DNA from: Paenibacillus stellifer
GTDB taxonomy: Bacteria; Bacillota; Bacilli; Paenibacillales; Paenibacillaceae
NCBI RefSeq assembly: GCF_000758685.1
Contig: NZ_CP009286.1
Location: 4,618,501-4,682,500, forward strand
Direction: 5' to 3'
DNA: 64,000 nt
Part shown: piece by piece, positions 53,242 through 62,095 of the stretch
How positions within the stretch are numbered: the stretch's first letter is position 1
Layout of the letters: the number at the start of each line of letters is the position of its first letter
Position numbers and translations under genes: made by a program
The notes under the pieces: generated by a model
What the model was told of the DNA's origin: nothing
What the model saw: only the letters and a program-made list of their open reading frames with translations
Database searches by the model: none

Positions 53242-55341
53242 TTACTGCGCGGGTGTGGCCGATGCGTTCGGATTCTGCTGCAGACTCTTCTTCGGCACAC
53301 CGTCCAGTCCATACTCCCAATCATAAGCGTCAAAAATCTTGCGCGCCACCGGTGCGGCACTGTTCGAACCAAATCCGCCTTCAGGGATAATAACAGCCAC
53401 CGCCAGCTTCGGGTTGTTGCGCGGCGCATAAGCAATGAACACACCGTTATCCAGATTGGTGGCACTCTTCGTATCCTTATTGTAATACGTCTGCTGCGAA
53501 GTACCTGTCTTCCGCGCAAAATCATACGGGAAATCAGAGAAGGCGTCAACGTCACTGTTCATACCCTTCTTGACTTCATTCCAGTATGAATCATCCATCT
53601 TGACGGTGTTCAGCACCTCACGGCCGAACGTCTTCACGACATTTCCTTCCGAGTCCGTGATTTTGCTGACCAGATTCGGCTTAATGCGTTCGCCTTTATT
53701 AGCCAGCATGGTCACATACTGCGCCAGTTGAAGGGTCGTATACGCCCCCTGCTGGCCGAAAGAGGCATAGACCAGCGAGGCCTGCGCACTGCCTGTCGCC
53801 TTGATGTTCGTGTAGTTGATCTGCCCTTTGAACTCGTTGGGCAGATCCACTCCGGTCGAGACACCGAGCCCGAATTCCTTCATATACTTGTCCCAGACGT
53901 CGATGCCTTTGGACTGGTATTTGTTGTACAGTCTTTTGCCGACCATATCGACCATGAAGACGTTGGAGGAATGCTGGATCGCCAGCGCCGGGTCCATGCC
54001 CCCGTATACATGGCCTGATGCATTTCGGACCGAGGTCTCGTGTCCGGCTTTGCCGAAGTAGGTAATCCCTTTGTCCTGATACCAGTCATTTGTAGTGAAC
54101 AGCCCTTCATTCAGCCCGAGCAGCACACTGAGCGGTTTGATTGTGGACCCCATCAGCACGGTCGAACTGAAATCATGTCCGGAACGGCCTGATGAATACG
54201 GCGTAATCGTACCATTTTGATAGTTGGTCGAAATTTTGTCCCAAATATCCATAATGCTGCCGTCAATCCATTTGTTCGTATCATAGTCCGGCATACTGGC
54301 CATCGCCACGATATTCCCCGTATCCACTTCCATTGCCACCGCATAGCCGGTCTGGGCGTAAGGATGCGTCTTGCCTTGAACGGGATGGGTGTGCAGCCAT
54401 TTCAGCTGATCCGTGATCGCCTGCTCCGTCTTGAGCTGAATGTTCTTGTTGACCGTCATCCAGATATCGTCGCCCTTAACCGGCGCGACCACCTTCTCCA
54501 CCTTCTCCGCCATGTTCTGCGGATCGACCGAGACGACCTGATAGCCGTTCTGGCCGCGCAGCTCGCGCTGGTACTGGCGCTCCAGACCATCAAAGCCGAC
54601 GTATTCGTCATCCTTGTACATGAGGCCAGGCTCCGGATTCGTCTGCTTCATCGCGTTCAAAATATTCTTGTAGATGTCCAAGCTGTTGGAGTTCTTGAAG
54701 AGCTTCATATAGCCGACCGTCTGGGCAGCTACCGTATCCTTGTCATAATGCCGCTCATTCTCTTCCACCACTTCCAGACCCGGATACTCGCTCCGGTGCT
54801 CCATGAAGTAGGCGACTTCCTTTGTCGACAGGCCCACCTTGATACGTCTTGGCGTATATCCATTGTACTTCCGGAAGCCCAGATCAAAGGCATCCTTAAC
54901 CTGCTCAACTGTCAGCTTCTCTTCGCCGGGGTCTCCTAATTCATTGAATTTTTCGACCAGACTGGCAGCCAGTTGATCTACCCTCGCCTTCGCTTCCGGC
55001 GTGAAATCCGTCTTGCCCGTCGTCTTGTCCGTGACCTTCGCCGTGTATTCCTTCGTCAGCGTAATGTACAGCGACTGGACAGGCGTGGAGTACGCAATCT
55101 TCTCGCCTCCAGCCGCAAGGATGGAGCCGCGCATCGCGGCAAGCGGCACCTCTTTGGTGTCCCGGCTCGTCTCCACCTCAGTCAGCGTTGGCCCCTCTAC
55201 GAACTGCAGCACAGCCAGACGGATAATGATGACGCAGAAAATGATAAAGGTGCTGAAGAAGAACACGTTAATCCGCAGGGTCAATGTATTTTTGCCGCCG
55301 CTCTCCTCTGAATCCGCGCCCTTCTTGCGAAACATGCTCAC
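53242..55341 (-). CDS. Class B penicillin-binding protein (PBP2/MrdA type), copy 2
   Basis: This 699-residue paralogue of the downstream gene shares its layout throughout and most residues, with the active-site motifs GSTIKPLSV (~397), HSSNVF (~458) and ARKTGTSQQ (~612) all present. Differences cluster in the region after DYDTN (NKWIDGSIMDIWDKISTNYQ against NAWLNGTIMNIWDDIQLNN) and in the C-terminal tail. It is first in the pair, preceded by GGAGAG and a long leader. The tandem arrangement shows a local duplication. Confidence 0.93.
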   Translation of the reverse strand: MSMFRKKGADSEESGGKNTLTLRINVFFFSTFIIFCVIIIRLAVLQFVEGPTLTEVETSRDTKEVPLAAMRGSILAAGGEKIAYSTPVQSLYITLTKEYTAKVTDKTTGKTDFTPEAKARVDQLAASLVEKFNELGDPGEEKLTVEQVKDAFDLGFRKYNGYTPRRIKVGLSTKEVAYFMEHRSEYPGLEVVEENERHYDKDTVAAQTVGYMKLFKNSNSLDIYKNILNAMKQTNPEPGLMYKDDEYVGFDGLERQYQRELRGQNGYQVVSVDPQNMAEKVEKVVAPVKGDDIWMTVNKNIQLKTEQAITDQLKWLHTHPVQGKTHPYAQTGYAVAMEVDTGNIVAMASMPDYDTNKWIDGSIMDIWDKISTNYQNGTITPYSSGRSGHDFSSTVLMGSTIKPLSVLLGLNEGLFTTNDWYQDKGITYFGKAGHETSVRNASGHVYGGMDPALAIQHSSNVFMVDMVGKRLYNKYQSKGIDVWDKYMKEFGLGVSTGVDLPNEFKGQINYTNIKATGSAQASLVYASFGQQGAYTTLQLAQYVTMLANKGERIKPNLVSKITDSEGNVVKTFGREVLNTVKMDDSYWNEVKKGMNSDVDAFSDFPYDFARKTGTSQQTYYNKDTKSATNLDNGVFIAYAPRNNPKLAVAVIIPEGGFGSNSAAPVARKIFDAYDWEYGLDGVPKKSLQQNPNASATPAQ

Positions 55342-55670
55342 TTCTCTCTCTCCTTTAATTCAAATGTACGAATAAGTCCGGCATTGTTCTGTTGACCCAG
55401 GCATCTGTCTATATATTGCACCATCAATTGTTAATATTCGAACTCAAGCAAAATGCCGGACCCAAAAAAGACTTATACATTGTACCACATGGCAAGTAAG
55501 CCCCACTAATGCCTCGAACACATGCAGCATGAAATCCGCAGAGATCAGGAGGCGTTCTCCCGACACAAGGGATGCTCCTCACATATTCTCAACCTTGAAC
55601 GCGCACAGTACTTTGAAGTACATGGTTCGCTCTCAAATGATTAATCCTTAGGTTTCAATCGGCCAAAATG
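55342..55670. other. Leader and upstream region of the PBP pair
   Basis: No coding frame is supported. It contains the ribosome site of the PBP copy 2 gene, a 10-bp inverted repeat spaced 66 bases (55376-55461), and the 3' flank of the transglutaminase gene. No clear terminator or -35/-10 pair was identified. Confidence 0.45.
55376..55461. repeat. Spaced inverted repeat in the PBP leader
   Basis: GTCCGGCATT (55376-55385) and AATGCCGGAC (55452-55461) are perfect complements. ATAAG/CTTAT segments extend the pairing after an eight-base bulge on one side. It lies 35-120 bases before the PBP copy 2 start and could fold in the mRNA or bind a protein. Confidence 0.55.
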
Positions 55671-56813
55671 CTAGAGTACGCTTTCCTTGACATGAGTCGA
55701 GGCAAAATCAGGCGGATTGAACCAGTCTCCGCTCTTCGCCCAGGTGGAGTCCAGTGGAATCCAGGTCCCGCTCTCAGGCAAATAGACCTCGTTCCAGGCA
55801 TGAGGCCCGTAGCCTCCCTGCCCATCGTATCCTCTGCCGGTCACGACTCTCACCTGAAGCCCTTGCGACCGGGCCATGACAGCGTACAGCCGCGCATAAT
55901 CGATACAGACGCCGAGGCGGGTATCAAATGTCTCCTGCGGCGTCTGCTCCTTCCATATCCGGTTCCGTTCATAATTCTCCGCTTTGGCGTAATCGTACGA
56001 AATCCGGGTTCCGACCCAATCGTATAACAACCGCGCCTTCTCCTTGGCGTTCTTGCCGCTGCCGGCGACATTCGCCGCGGCCTCGCTGATATCACCCGAT
56101 ATATCGCGGTCGATGATCTCGTACTTGCGCCGGAGAATATCGTTCATCTCGGCGGTGACAGCCTCGGTGAGCACCGGCAGCTTGTCCTGAACCGCCGAAC
56201 CGGCTACCGGCTCGATCAGCTTCTCCACGCCCTGCCGATATACAGGCGAAGCCTCGATATAGCGTGAAAACCCGCTTCCGGGACTCAATCCCGTCCCCAC
56301 ATACAGTGCAATAATCAGCAGCAGGCAGCGGACCGCTCCGATGAACAGTCCGACGCCCGCTCCCCCCAGCCTGCTCCCTGCCGATACCTTCCGTCTGTCA
56401 GACCTCCGTCCAAAGATAGAAGGCAGCGGCAGGAACAGAATAAGCAGACCCGCCAGAAGACGAATCACGCTGTACCCGACCAGCAGCAGAAGCAGAAAGC
56501 GCAGCAAGGGCAGTCCCGCCAGCGCGGAGACGGCCGTATAGTACATCTGCTGCCACTGCTTCAGCTCCCCCGCCGGAGCGGATACGCCCTCGGCCCATGC
56601 CTGAACACGCGGCGACGCGTAAGCCGCCCCAGCGGCGGCGAGAATAAGCGACACCAGCGTAAGCAAGCTTGAGCCGAGCAGTCCGAACAGCCGTCCGGCG
56701 GACAGGGAGAAGCCTCTTGCCCAACCTTGCAACATTGAAATCAGCAGAACGAGCAGCAATGCCAACGTGATGATATTGGCATCCCGCAGGCTCTGGAGCC
56801 ATTCATTCCACAT
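55671..56813 (-). CDS. Membrane protein with C-terminal transglutaminase-like domain
   Basis: This 380-residue protein has an N-terminal CvpA-like membrane part (~15-170, four or five helices) and an outward transglutaminase-like domain with the catalytic Cys in RLGVCIDYARL (~302), His in GPHAWNEVYL (~342) and Asp in PLDSTW (~357). Such domains act as proteases or amide-transferring enzymes. Lying directly upstream of two penicillin-binding proteins, it may act on the cell wall. GGAGGG precedes the ATG. Confidence 0.85.
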   Translation of the reverse strand: MWNEWLQSLRDANIITLALLLVLLISMLQGWARGFSLSAGRLFGLLGSSLLTLVSLILAAAGAAYASPRVQAWAEGVSAPAGELKQWQQMYYTAVSALAGLPLLRFLLLLLVGYSVIRLLAGLLILFLPLPSIFGRRSDRRKVSAGSRLGGAGVGLFIGAVRCLLLIIALYVGTGLSPGSGFSRYIEASPVYRQGVEKLIEPVAGSAVQDKLPVLTEAVTAEMNDILRRKYEIIDRDISGDISEAAANVAGSGKNAKEKARLLYDWVGTRISYDYAKAENYERNRIWKEQTPQETFDTRLGVCIDYARLYAVMARSQGLQVRVVTGRGYDGQGGYGPHAWNEVYLPESGTWIPLDSTWAKSGDWFNPPDFASTHVKESVL

Positions 56814-56838
56814 AATTCCCTCCTGCGCGATCTATCGC

Positions 56839-57279
56839 CTATCGTCCGGCTTTGCGAGCTTCTTCAATGAAGCTCTTGAGCGTGCCGCTCACGCTCCACT
56901 GTCCCAGGCTGACGCCCCGGAACGTAACGCTGGCCTTGTCCTCGCCGGCCTTCCCCTTCACTTCCAGGTTCGGCGTCTTGATGGTATAGCCCCCATTGCC
57001 GTCGGAGGTATACACAGCCTCCTGCGCTTCCTTGAGCATGACATCCTTGGCTTCGGTCTGCAGCGTTCCGACGGCTTCATTCTTCACTTTATCAACAGCA
57101 TTGCCGAGTTGATCTATCGTAACTCCGCTGTAGACGAACAACCCGGCGATAATGATAATGGCAATCGCCCATTTCAGCACCGTTTTGACCAAATTGATGA
57201 CAGCGAACAGCAGAACAAGCGCGATGACAATGACAAGCCAATTTTCTCTAAAAAACTGTGACCACACTTCCGTATCCAT
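56839..57279 (-). CDS. Hypothetical membrane-anchored protein (146 aa)
   Basis: Two close N-terminal membrane helices (WLVIVIALVLLFAVINLV and KWAIAIIIIAGLFVYSGV) precede an ~85-residue domain (TIDQLGNAVDKVKNEAVGTL... FRGVSLGQWSVSGTLKSFIEEA). I do not recognise the family. It ends 25 bases before the transglutaminase protein gene, so they are probably one operon. The start (ATG 57279) is uncertain because its ribosome site is weak. Confidence 0.68.
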   Translation of the reverse strand: MDTEVWSQFFRENWLVIVIALVLLFAVINLVKTVLKWAIAIIIIAGLFVYSGVTIDQLGNAVDKVKNEAVGTLQTEAKDVMLKEAQEAVYTSDGNGGYTIKTPNLEVKGKAGEDKASVTFRGVSLGQWSVSGTLKSFIEEARKAGR

Positions 57280-57560
57280 CAATCCAGCAACACGCTCCCG
57301 TACCTGTTTGCCCGGAGACTTCCGCAAAAAAAACGGGAATCCCGAGGTTATCATTATTATACATGATGAACACACATAATTCATGAATCCTGCGGATGAC
57401 AACATTGTAAGGTTTAACGGCAGTTCTACGCCCCGCTCCCTTCACGTAAAGTACAAGTATCGGTTGTCCGCCGGAGAAGCGACCGTAATGTCAAAATCCG
57501 GCGGCCCGCCGTCGATGTCCCGCCCTCCGGAAGGGAGGGCTTTACGGAGGTGAACGGCCA

Positions 57561-58835
57561 GTGAAGACCGCGCTTTGGCTGTATTTGTTCCTGTTTCTCG
57601 CCTATTTTGATCTGCACGCGCAATATCCCATTCTGACGCCCTTTGCGGTGTCGCTCGGCGCGGGTCCGGCCTTCATCGGCTGGATGATGGGCATGTATTC
57701 CCTGACCCACCTTCCCGGCAACCTGCTGGCCGGCGTCCTGATCGACCGCAAGGGAAGCCGCCGGTTCATCGTCGGCAGCCTTGTGGCGGCTGGAGCCGTC
57801 CTTCTTCTGCAGGCCTATGCGCAGGTGCCCTGGCATCTGCTGCTCTTCAGAGCGGCCAGCGGATTCGCGATCGCGTTTCTGTCCCCGGCCTGCCTGTCCC
57901 TGCTCGCCTCCCTGTCGCGCGACCCGGTGAAGCAGGGCAAATACATGTCCGGCCAAGGCATCGTGCACACCCTGGCCTCCGTCCTGTCGCCGGCTGCGGG
58001 CGCGTTCATCGTGGCGAAGGCAGGCTTCTCCGGCACTTTTCTGTCACTCGGCTGGCTGTTAGTCGCCACTGGAGTGATGGCCTATTTCAGCCTGCCTCGG
58101 GTCCCGAAGCCGAAGCCTGCCGGCGCTTTGAGCACAGGGGAGGCAAGCGCGCTTGCGGGCCAGCATGGCTCTGCTGACGAAGATGTCCCGCATGCGAAGA
58201 CAGGGCTTGGCGGCGCCGCGAGCGCCTATCCGGCAATTGCCGACGATGCCGAAGCACCTGGCGTCCGGCAGCCGTTCTCATTGCGGTACTTTCTGCTCCC
58301 CTTCTTCGTCGCCTGTGCCCAGGGCGTGCTCTTCTTCGAGCTGCCGCTCTCCCAGGCAACCAAGGGGAACGGCGGCATCCTGTCGACCGGCATCCTGCTG
58401 TCGCTGCTTAGCCTGGGAGCGCTCGTTACCTTGAGCATGCTGTTTCTGAACCTTCTGCCGCCGATTCCGCGAATCGGCGCAGCGCTGCTCGGCATGGCGC
58501 TCTGCTTCTTCGCGCTCGCCGCTATGCCCGCCGTTCCGCCGGCGGCGGTGCTCTTCCTGCTGGGCACGGCCAAAGGCGTGCTCTTCCCGGCGATGGCCTC
58601 GCTGTTCATCGGCATCAGCGGGCCCGGGCGGCTCGGCCGCACCTTCTCGCTGCAGTCCATCGCCACCTCGCTCGGCGCCTTTGCCGGTCCCGTCGCCGCC
58701 GGGCAGCTCCGCTACGCGGTGTCGCCGTACTTCATCGGCTTCCTGCTGCTGATGACGGCTCTGCTGCTGCTGCCCCGTCCGAATGCCGGACGGCTCTCCT
58801 CGGCCAGTCCCGATCTGAACGGCCGGACAGCGTAG
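57561..58835 (+). CDS. MFS transporter
   Basis: This 424-residue major facilitator has 12 predicted helices. The loop between helices 2 and 3 reads GVLIDRKGSRRFIVG, the MFS motif A, and helix 4 follows with FRAASGFAIAFLSPACLS. A long loop between the halves (~180-235) is poorly conserved, rich in Ala and Gly. The start is GTG with GGAGGTG upstream. The drug or metabolite carried is unknown. Confidence 0.85.
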   Translation: MKTALWLYLFLFLAYFDLHAQYPILTPFAVSLGAGPAFIGWMMGMYSLTHLPGNLLAGVLIDRKGSRRFIVGSLVAAGAVLLLQAYAQVPWHLLLFRAASGFAIAFLSPACLSLLASLSRDPVKQGKYMSGQGIVHTLASVLSPAAGAFIVAKAGFSGTFLSLGWLLVATGVMAYFSLPRVPKPKPAGALSTGEASALAGQHGSADEDVPHAKTGLGGAASAYPAIADDAEAPGVRQPFSLRYFLLPFFVACAQGVLFFELPLSQATKGNGGILSTGILLSLLSLGALVTLSMLFLNLLPPIPRIGAALLGMALCFFALAAMPAVPPAAVLFLLGTAKGVLFPAMASLFIGISGPGRLGRTFSLQSIATSLGAFAGPVAAGQLRYAVSPYFIGFLLLMTALLLLPRPNAGRLSSASPDLNGRTA

Positions 58836-58903
58836 CCGCAAGCCTCCGGGCGTCGGCGAAAAACCATGCCCGTCCCCGCCCGCAAGTTTAGGCAAGGGCA
58901 CAA

Positions 58904-58930
58904 ACCCGCTAGGTGGATTGACATATACTA
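58904..58930 (+). promoter_or_regulatory. Candidate SigK-type promoter
   Basis: CATATACTA (58922-58930) fits the late mother-cell sigma-K -10 (CATANNNTA), with an ACC -35-like element at 58904-58906 about 16 bases upstream. It lies 44 bases before a small sporulation-type gene. Confidence 0.45.
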
Positions 58931-58955
58931 CACTGTAATCCTTCAATCCACCTAG
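58909..58955. repeat. 13-bp perfect inverted repeat around the promoter
   Basis: CTAGGTGGATTGA (58909-58921) and TCAATCCACCTAG (58943-58955) are perfect complements, 21 bases apart, on both sides of the sigma-K-like -10. No T run follows, so it is more likely an operator or mRNA structure than a terminator. Confidence 0.7.
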
Positions 58956-58973
58956 AAAGGGAGTTGAACTGTA

Positions 58974-59105
58974 ATGACGAATCCCTGCTGTCCTCAGGTA
59001 GCTCCGGTAGCTGCCGCTCCGGTATGCGGACTGGGCACTTCTACCGCCACCATCCTCGTTCTGTATATCCTGCTGGTCATCATTCTCAGAACGTTCTGGG
59101 TGTAA
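58974..59105 (+). CDS. Small hydrophobic protein (43 aa), sporulation-type
   Basis: A short protein with a Cys/Pro/Ala-rich head (MTNPCCPQVAPVAAAPVCG) and one membrane helix (TILVLYILLVIILRTFW). The layout recalls YjcZ-like small sporulation proteins. AAGGGAG lies upstream, a strong terminator follows, and the promoter looks like a late sporulation type. The coding sequence is supported by these signals together rather than by a family match. Confidence 0.7.
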   Translation: MTNPCCPQVAPVAAAPVCGLGTSTATILVLYILLVIILRTFWV

Positions 59106-59130
59106 TTCCACAGCCTAACCCAAACCGAAG

Positions 59131-59164
59131 CATCCGGCTCGTGCAGGCGACCGGATGTTTTTTT
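59131..59164 (+). terminator. Terminator of the small sporulation-type gene
   Basis: CATCCGG (59131-59137) pairs with CCGGATG (59151-59157), followed by seven T. Confidence 0.9.
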
Positions 59165-59333
59165 ACGCCAAGCGCCTGACGCGCCTTCCTGGCATTCGTC
59201 TCATTTTTGCTAGTCTGTTTGGCAGAAAGATATCCGGCATTTCCCGGGGAATGATTACATAAACCTTCGCAATTCTGTTAAAAAAGACAGGCGTCAGGTA
59301 ATATTAAAACAAGAAAACGGAGGTGAGGCTTCC

Positions 59334-59681
59334 ATGTCAATCGCCATTATTGTCGAAGGCAAGAACGACCGCAGCCGCCTGAGACGCCTGTTGAGGCCCG
59401 AAGTCGATATCTTCTGTACCTTTGGGACCCTGAATACGGAGAAGCTGGAGACGCTGCGCAAGCAGGTCGGCGGCCGGGAGATCTATCTCTATATGGACAA
59501 CGACAGCTCAGGCAAAAAAATTCGCGGCGTGCTTCGCGACGCCTTCCCTGATGCAGAGCATATTTATACCCGCCGGGGATATGCCGGGGTGGAAGGCACA
59601 CCGGACGAATATAATATCAGCCAGCTTGAAAAAGCGGGGCTTGAGGAATATATCATTTATCCGGAGCCGCTCCCTTTTTAA
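59334..59681 (+). CDS. Small stand-alone toprim-domain protein
   Basis: This 115-residue protein is just a toprim domain: catalytic Glu in IIVEGKNDRSRL (~9) and the DxD pair in YMDNDSSGKKIR (~58-60). Toprim domains occur in primases, topoisomerases and RNase M5; lone toprim proteins of this size are related to the RNase M5/OLD group, with uncertain role. GGAGGTGAGG precedes the ATG. It is transcribed alone. Confidence 0.85.
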   Translation: MSIAIIVEGKNDRSRLRRLLRPEVDIFCTFGTLNTEKLETLRKQVGGREIYLYMDNDSSGKKIRGVLRDAFPDAEHIYTRRGYAGVEGTPDEYNISQLEKAGLEEYIIYPEPLPF

Positions 59682-59713
59682 CCGATACAGAGAGCAGAGA
59701 GTGCTTAAACGCC

Positions 59714-59736
59714 GAAAAGCCCGCTATTCGCGGGCT
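59714..59736. terminator. Hairpin between the toprim gene and ctaB
   Basis: AGCCCGC (59718-59724) pairs with GCGGGCT (59730-59736). On the minus strand TTTT follows, so it would serve the convergent ctaB gene; a shared terminator is likely. Confidence 0.6.
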
Positions 59737-59771
59737 AATCTGTGTCACGGCGCAAGCCGTTATATTCCTTT

Positions 59772-60710
59772 TTATACGTGAATCGTGTTAAGCACAAGAG
59801 CGATCAGGCTGAGCGTCAAATAATTGATTGAGAAGAAGAAATTCTGCTTCGCCCAGGCGTCATCGTCTTTGGCCCACAGCCCTTTCAGCGTCAGGAACAG
59901 CCAGGCGGCGGACAGACCCGCCGATACGATCAGAAAATAAATGCCGGCATAGTGGTACGTGTAGAACAGAATCGACACGGGAACCAGCAGTGCGACGTAG
60001 GGAATCATCTGCAGCTTGGTGCGGCGCGTCCCCTTCACAACCGGAAGAAGCGGAAAGCCCGCGTTCCGGTACTCTTCCTTGCGGCGGATGCCGAGCGCCC
60101 AGAAATGAGGCGGCTGCCACAGAAACAGCATGGCGAACAGCAGCCAGGCGCCGAGATCAACAGTGCCCGTAACAGCGACATAGCCGATAACCGGCGGCAT
60201 CGCTCCGGAAATCGCGCCGACCGAGGTGCTCCAGGTGGATGTGCGCTTCAGCCAAAGCGTGTAGACGACCACATAGACGAACATGCCCACGATGCCGAAC
60301 ACTCCTGCCAGCACTCCCGAGAACAGGAACAGAATAGCCAGCCCGCTAATGCCGAGGGCGACACCGTACGCAAGCACTGTATTCGGTTTTAGCCGGCCCG
60401 TCGGCAGACCGCGTTTCTTCGTCCGTTCCATTTTCATATCGAGATCGCGGTCGAAATAGTTATTGAACACGCAGGCCGACGCCATGACCAGCATGGTGCC
60501 AAGCAGCATCAATACGAGCCTGCCGTACTGGACGCTCCAGCCCGATGCCACCCAGTAGCCAGCAAACGCCGCAATCAAATTGGAACGAATGATTCCCGGC
60601 TTCGTTACAGTAACGAAATCACGCCAGGTGGCACGCCCTGATTCAGGCGGGAGCTTGGCGGATACTGTCGCGGTATCGGAAGTGGCTTGGTATCTCCATT
60701 GATTATCCAT
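59772..60710 (-). CDS. ctaB: Protoheme IX farnesyltransferase (heme O synthase) CtaB
   Basis: This 312-residue UbiA-family prenyltransferase has the first Asp-rich motif NNYFDRDLDMKMERTKKRGLPTG (~83-105) and the second in the FWALGIRRKEEYRNAGFPLLPVV region, both typical of heme O synthase. It adds a farnesyl group to heme B for cytochrome aa3-type oxidases. Nine helices are predicted. GGAGG precedes the ATG. Confidence 0.95.
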   Translation of the reverse strand: MDNQWRYQATSDTATVSAKLPPESGRATWRDFVTVTKPGIIRSNLIAAFAGYWVASGWSVQYGRLVLMLLGTMLVMASACVFNNYFDRDLDMKMERTKKRGLPTGRLKPNTVLAYGVALGISGLAILFLFSGVLAGVFGIVGMFVYVVVYTLWLKRTSTWSTSVGAISGAMPPVIGYVAVTGTVDLGAWLLFAMLFLWQPPHFWALGIRRKEEYRNAGFPLLPVVKGTRRTKLQMIPYVALLVPVSILFYTYHYAGIYFLIVSAGLSAAWLFLTLKGLWAKDDDAWAKQNFFFSINYLTLSLIALVLNTIHV

Positions 60711-60972
60711 ATAATTTCAGGTTCCTCCTTCATGCCCATTCTTTAAGACGGAACGCAGTTGCGAGCTGGTTCTTCGACTTAGATAGTGCAAATTTATTAA
60801 CCCGCTGTTAACTTTATCATATCAAACGAAAAAATATTTGGACAGTGAACGACCAACTTGTTCATCAATTTGACAATTGCGTGACATTAAATGTTTCTTT
60901 AAGGTGTAAATATTATGCTAAGGAAATGGGTAGTTATTAATAGAGTACTTCTGTGCAAAGGAGATCAGCGCT

Positions 60973-61977
60973 ATGGATACCGCAACACACTTTGTAATGG
61001 GGTTTGGACTTGCCGGCCTCTCGTTCGTCGATCCCGTCGTCGCCTCACAGCCGATGCTGGCAGGCGCCGTCATGCTGGCCACCGTCATCGGCTCACAGGC
61101 GCCCGACGCCGATACCGCCCTTCGGCTCAAGGGGAACGCGCTCTATATCCGAAATCATCGCGGAGTTACCCACTCCCTTCCTTTTCTGCTGCTGTGGCCC
61201 GCTCTGATTACCCTTGTACTTAGCCCCCTGTTTGGCCTGCATGATTCGGGGTCGGTCGGCCATTTGGCGCTGTGGAGCTTCATTGCAGTGTTCGTTCATG
61301 TCTTTAGCGATCTGTTCAATACTTATGGAACCCAAGCGGCGCGGCCGCTGACCGAGCGCTGGATCGCCTGGAATATTATCCACATCTTCGATCCCTTCAT
61401 TTTCGGAACTCACCTCGCCGCCATCGCGCTCTGGATTACGGGGATCTTCCCTCCCGCGCCTCTCTTCGTTTCCCTGTACAGCATGATCGCCCTGTATTAC
61501 ATCTGGCGCACCGTCGCCCATGCCCGCGTTACCCGAAGCCTCAAAGCCAAGGACATCCGGCATGATCCCGGCGAACAATATATGGCGATACCAACCATAA
61601 CACCCCGCCGCTGGAACGTCGTCAAGAAGAAGCTCGACGGCACTTATTGCATCGGCCAGTTGACGGGCGGGCGCCTCGAATGGTTTAAAAATGCGGCCAG
61701 CTCGACACATCCCGCTGTGGAGCACTCCAAGAACCATCCGGATATACAGGCGTTTTTGTATTTCACGTCATACGCCGTCGCCGAAGTCGAGGAGCTGCCT
61801 TCAGGATATATTGTACGCTGGGGAGACGTCCGTTATTTGCACCGGAAGCAGTTCCCGTTCGTCGCCGTCATTGTGATGGACCACAAATACCGCGCCCTGC
61901 AGACCTACGTCGGCTGGCTTAGCAGCGAGAAGCTGGACGAACGCTTTGCAATCGAGCCGGGATCCATTAAAGTATAA
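60973..61977 (+). CDS. YfhP-type membrane-bound metal-dependent hydrolase (DUF457)
   Basis: This 334-residue protein has the DUF457 metal motifs: MDTATHFVMGFGLAGL (His ~6), GSQAPDADTALRLKG, NHRGVTHSLPFLLL (His) and HVFSDLFNTYG (HxxxD). About five helices form the N-terminal domain; the C-terminal ~130 residues are soluble. Relatives include B. subtilis YfhP, a regulator-linked membrane hydrolase of unknown substrate. AAGGAG precedes the ATG. Confidence 0.9.
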   Translation: MDTATHFVMGFGLAGLSFVDPVVASQPMLAGAVMLATVIGSQAPDADTALRLKGNALYIRNHRGVTHSLPFLLLWPALITLVLSPLFGLHDSGSVGHLALWSFIAVFVHVFSDLFNTYGTQAARPLTERWIAWNIIHIFDPFIFGTHLAAIALWITGIFPPAPLFVSLYSMIALYYIWRTVAHARVTRSLKAKDIRHDPGEQYMAIPTITPRRWNVVKKKLDGTYCIGQLTGGRLEWFKNAASSTHPAVEHSKNHPDIQAFLYFTSYAVAEVEELPSGYIVRWGDVRYLHRKQFPFVAVIVMDHKYRALQTYVGWLSSEKLDERFAIEPGSIKV

Positions 61978-62000
61978 ATAAGCTGTGATTTCACAAAAAA

Positions 62001-62032
62001 AGCCACGCAGCCGTCAAGCTGCGTGGCTTCAT
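62001..62032 (+). terminator. Terminator after the YfhP-type gene
   Basis: AGCCACGCAGC (62001-62011) pairs perfectly with GCTGCGTGGCT (62018-62028), with TTCATTT after it, about 24 bases past the stop. Confidence 0.85.
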
Positions 62033-62095
62033 TTATTCGGACGAGGGCCGTATGCGTTGGCGTATCGGCCTTCGTCCGGGACAAGGAGCGGATGT

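Noticed and set aside
58278..59111. A 277-codon minus-strand frame over the MFS gene
   Set aside because: Gln/Arg-rich shadow of the hydrophobic MFS reading frame.
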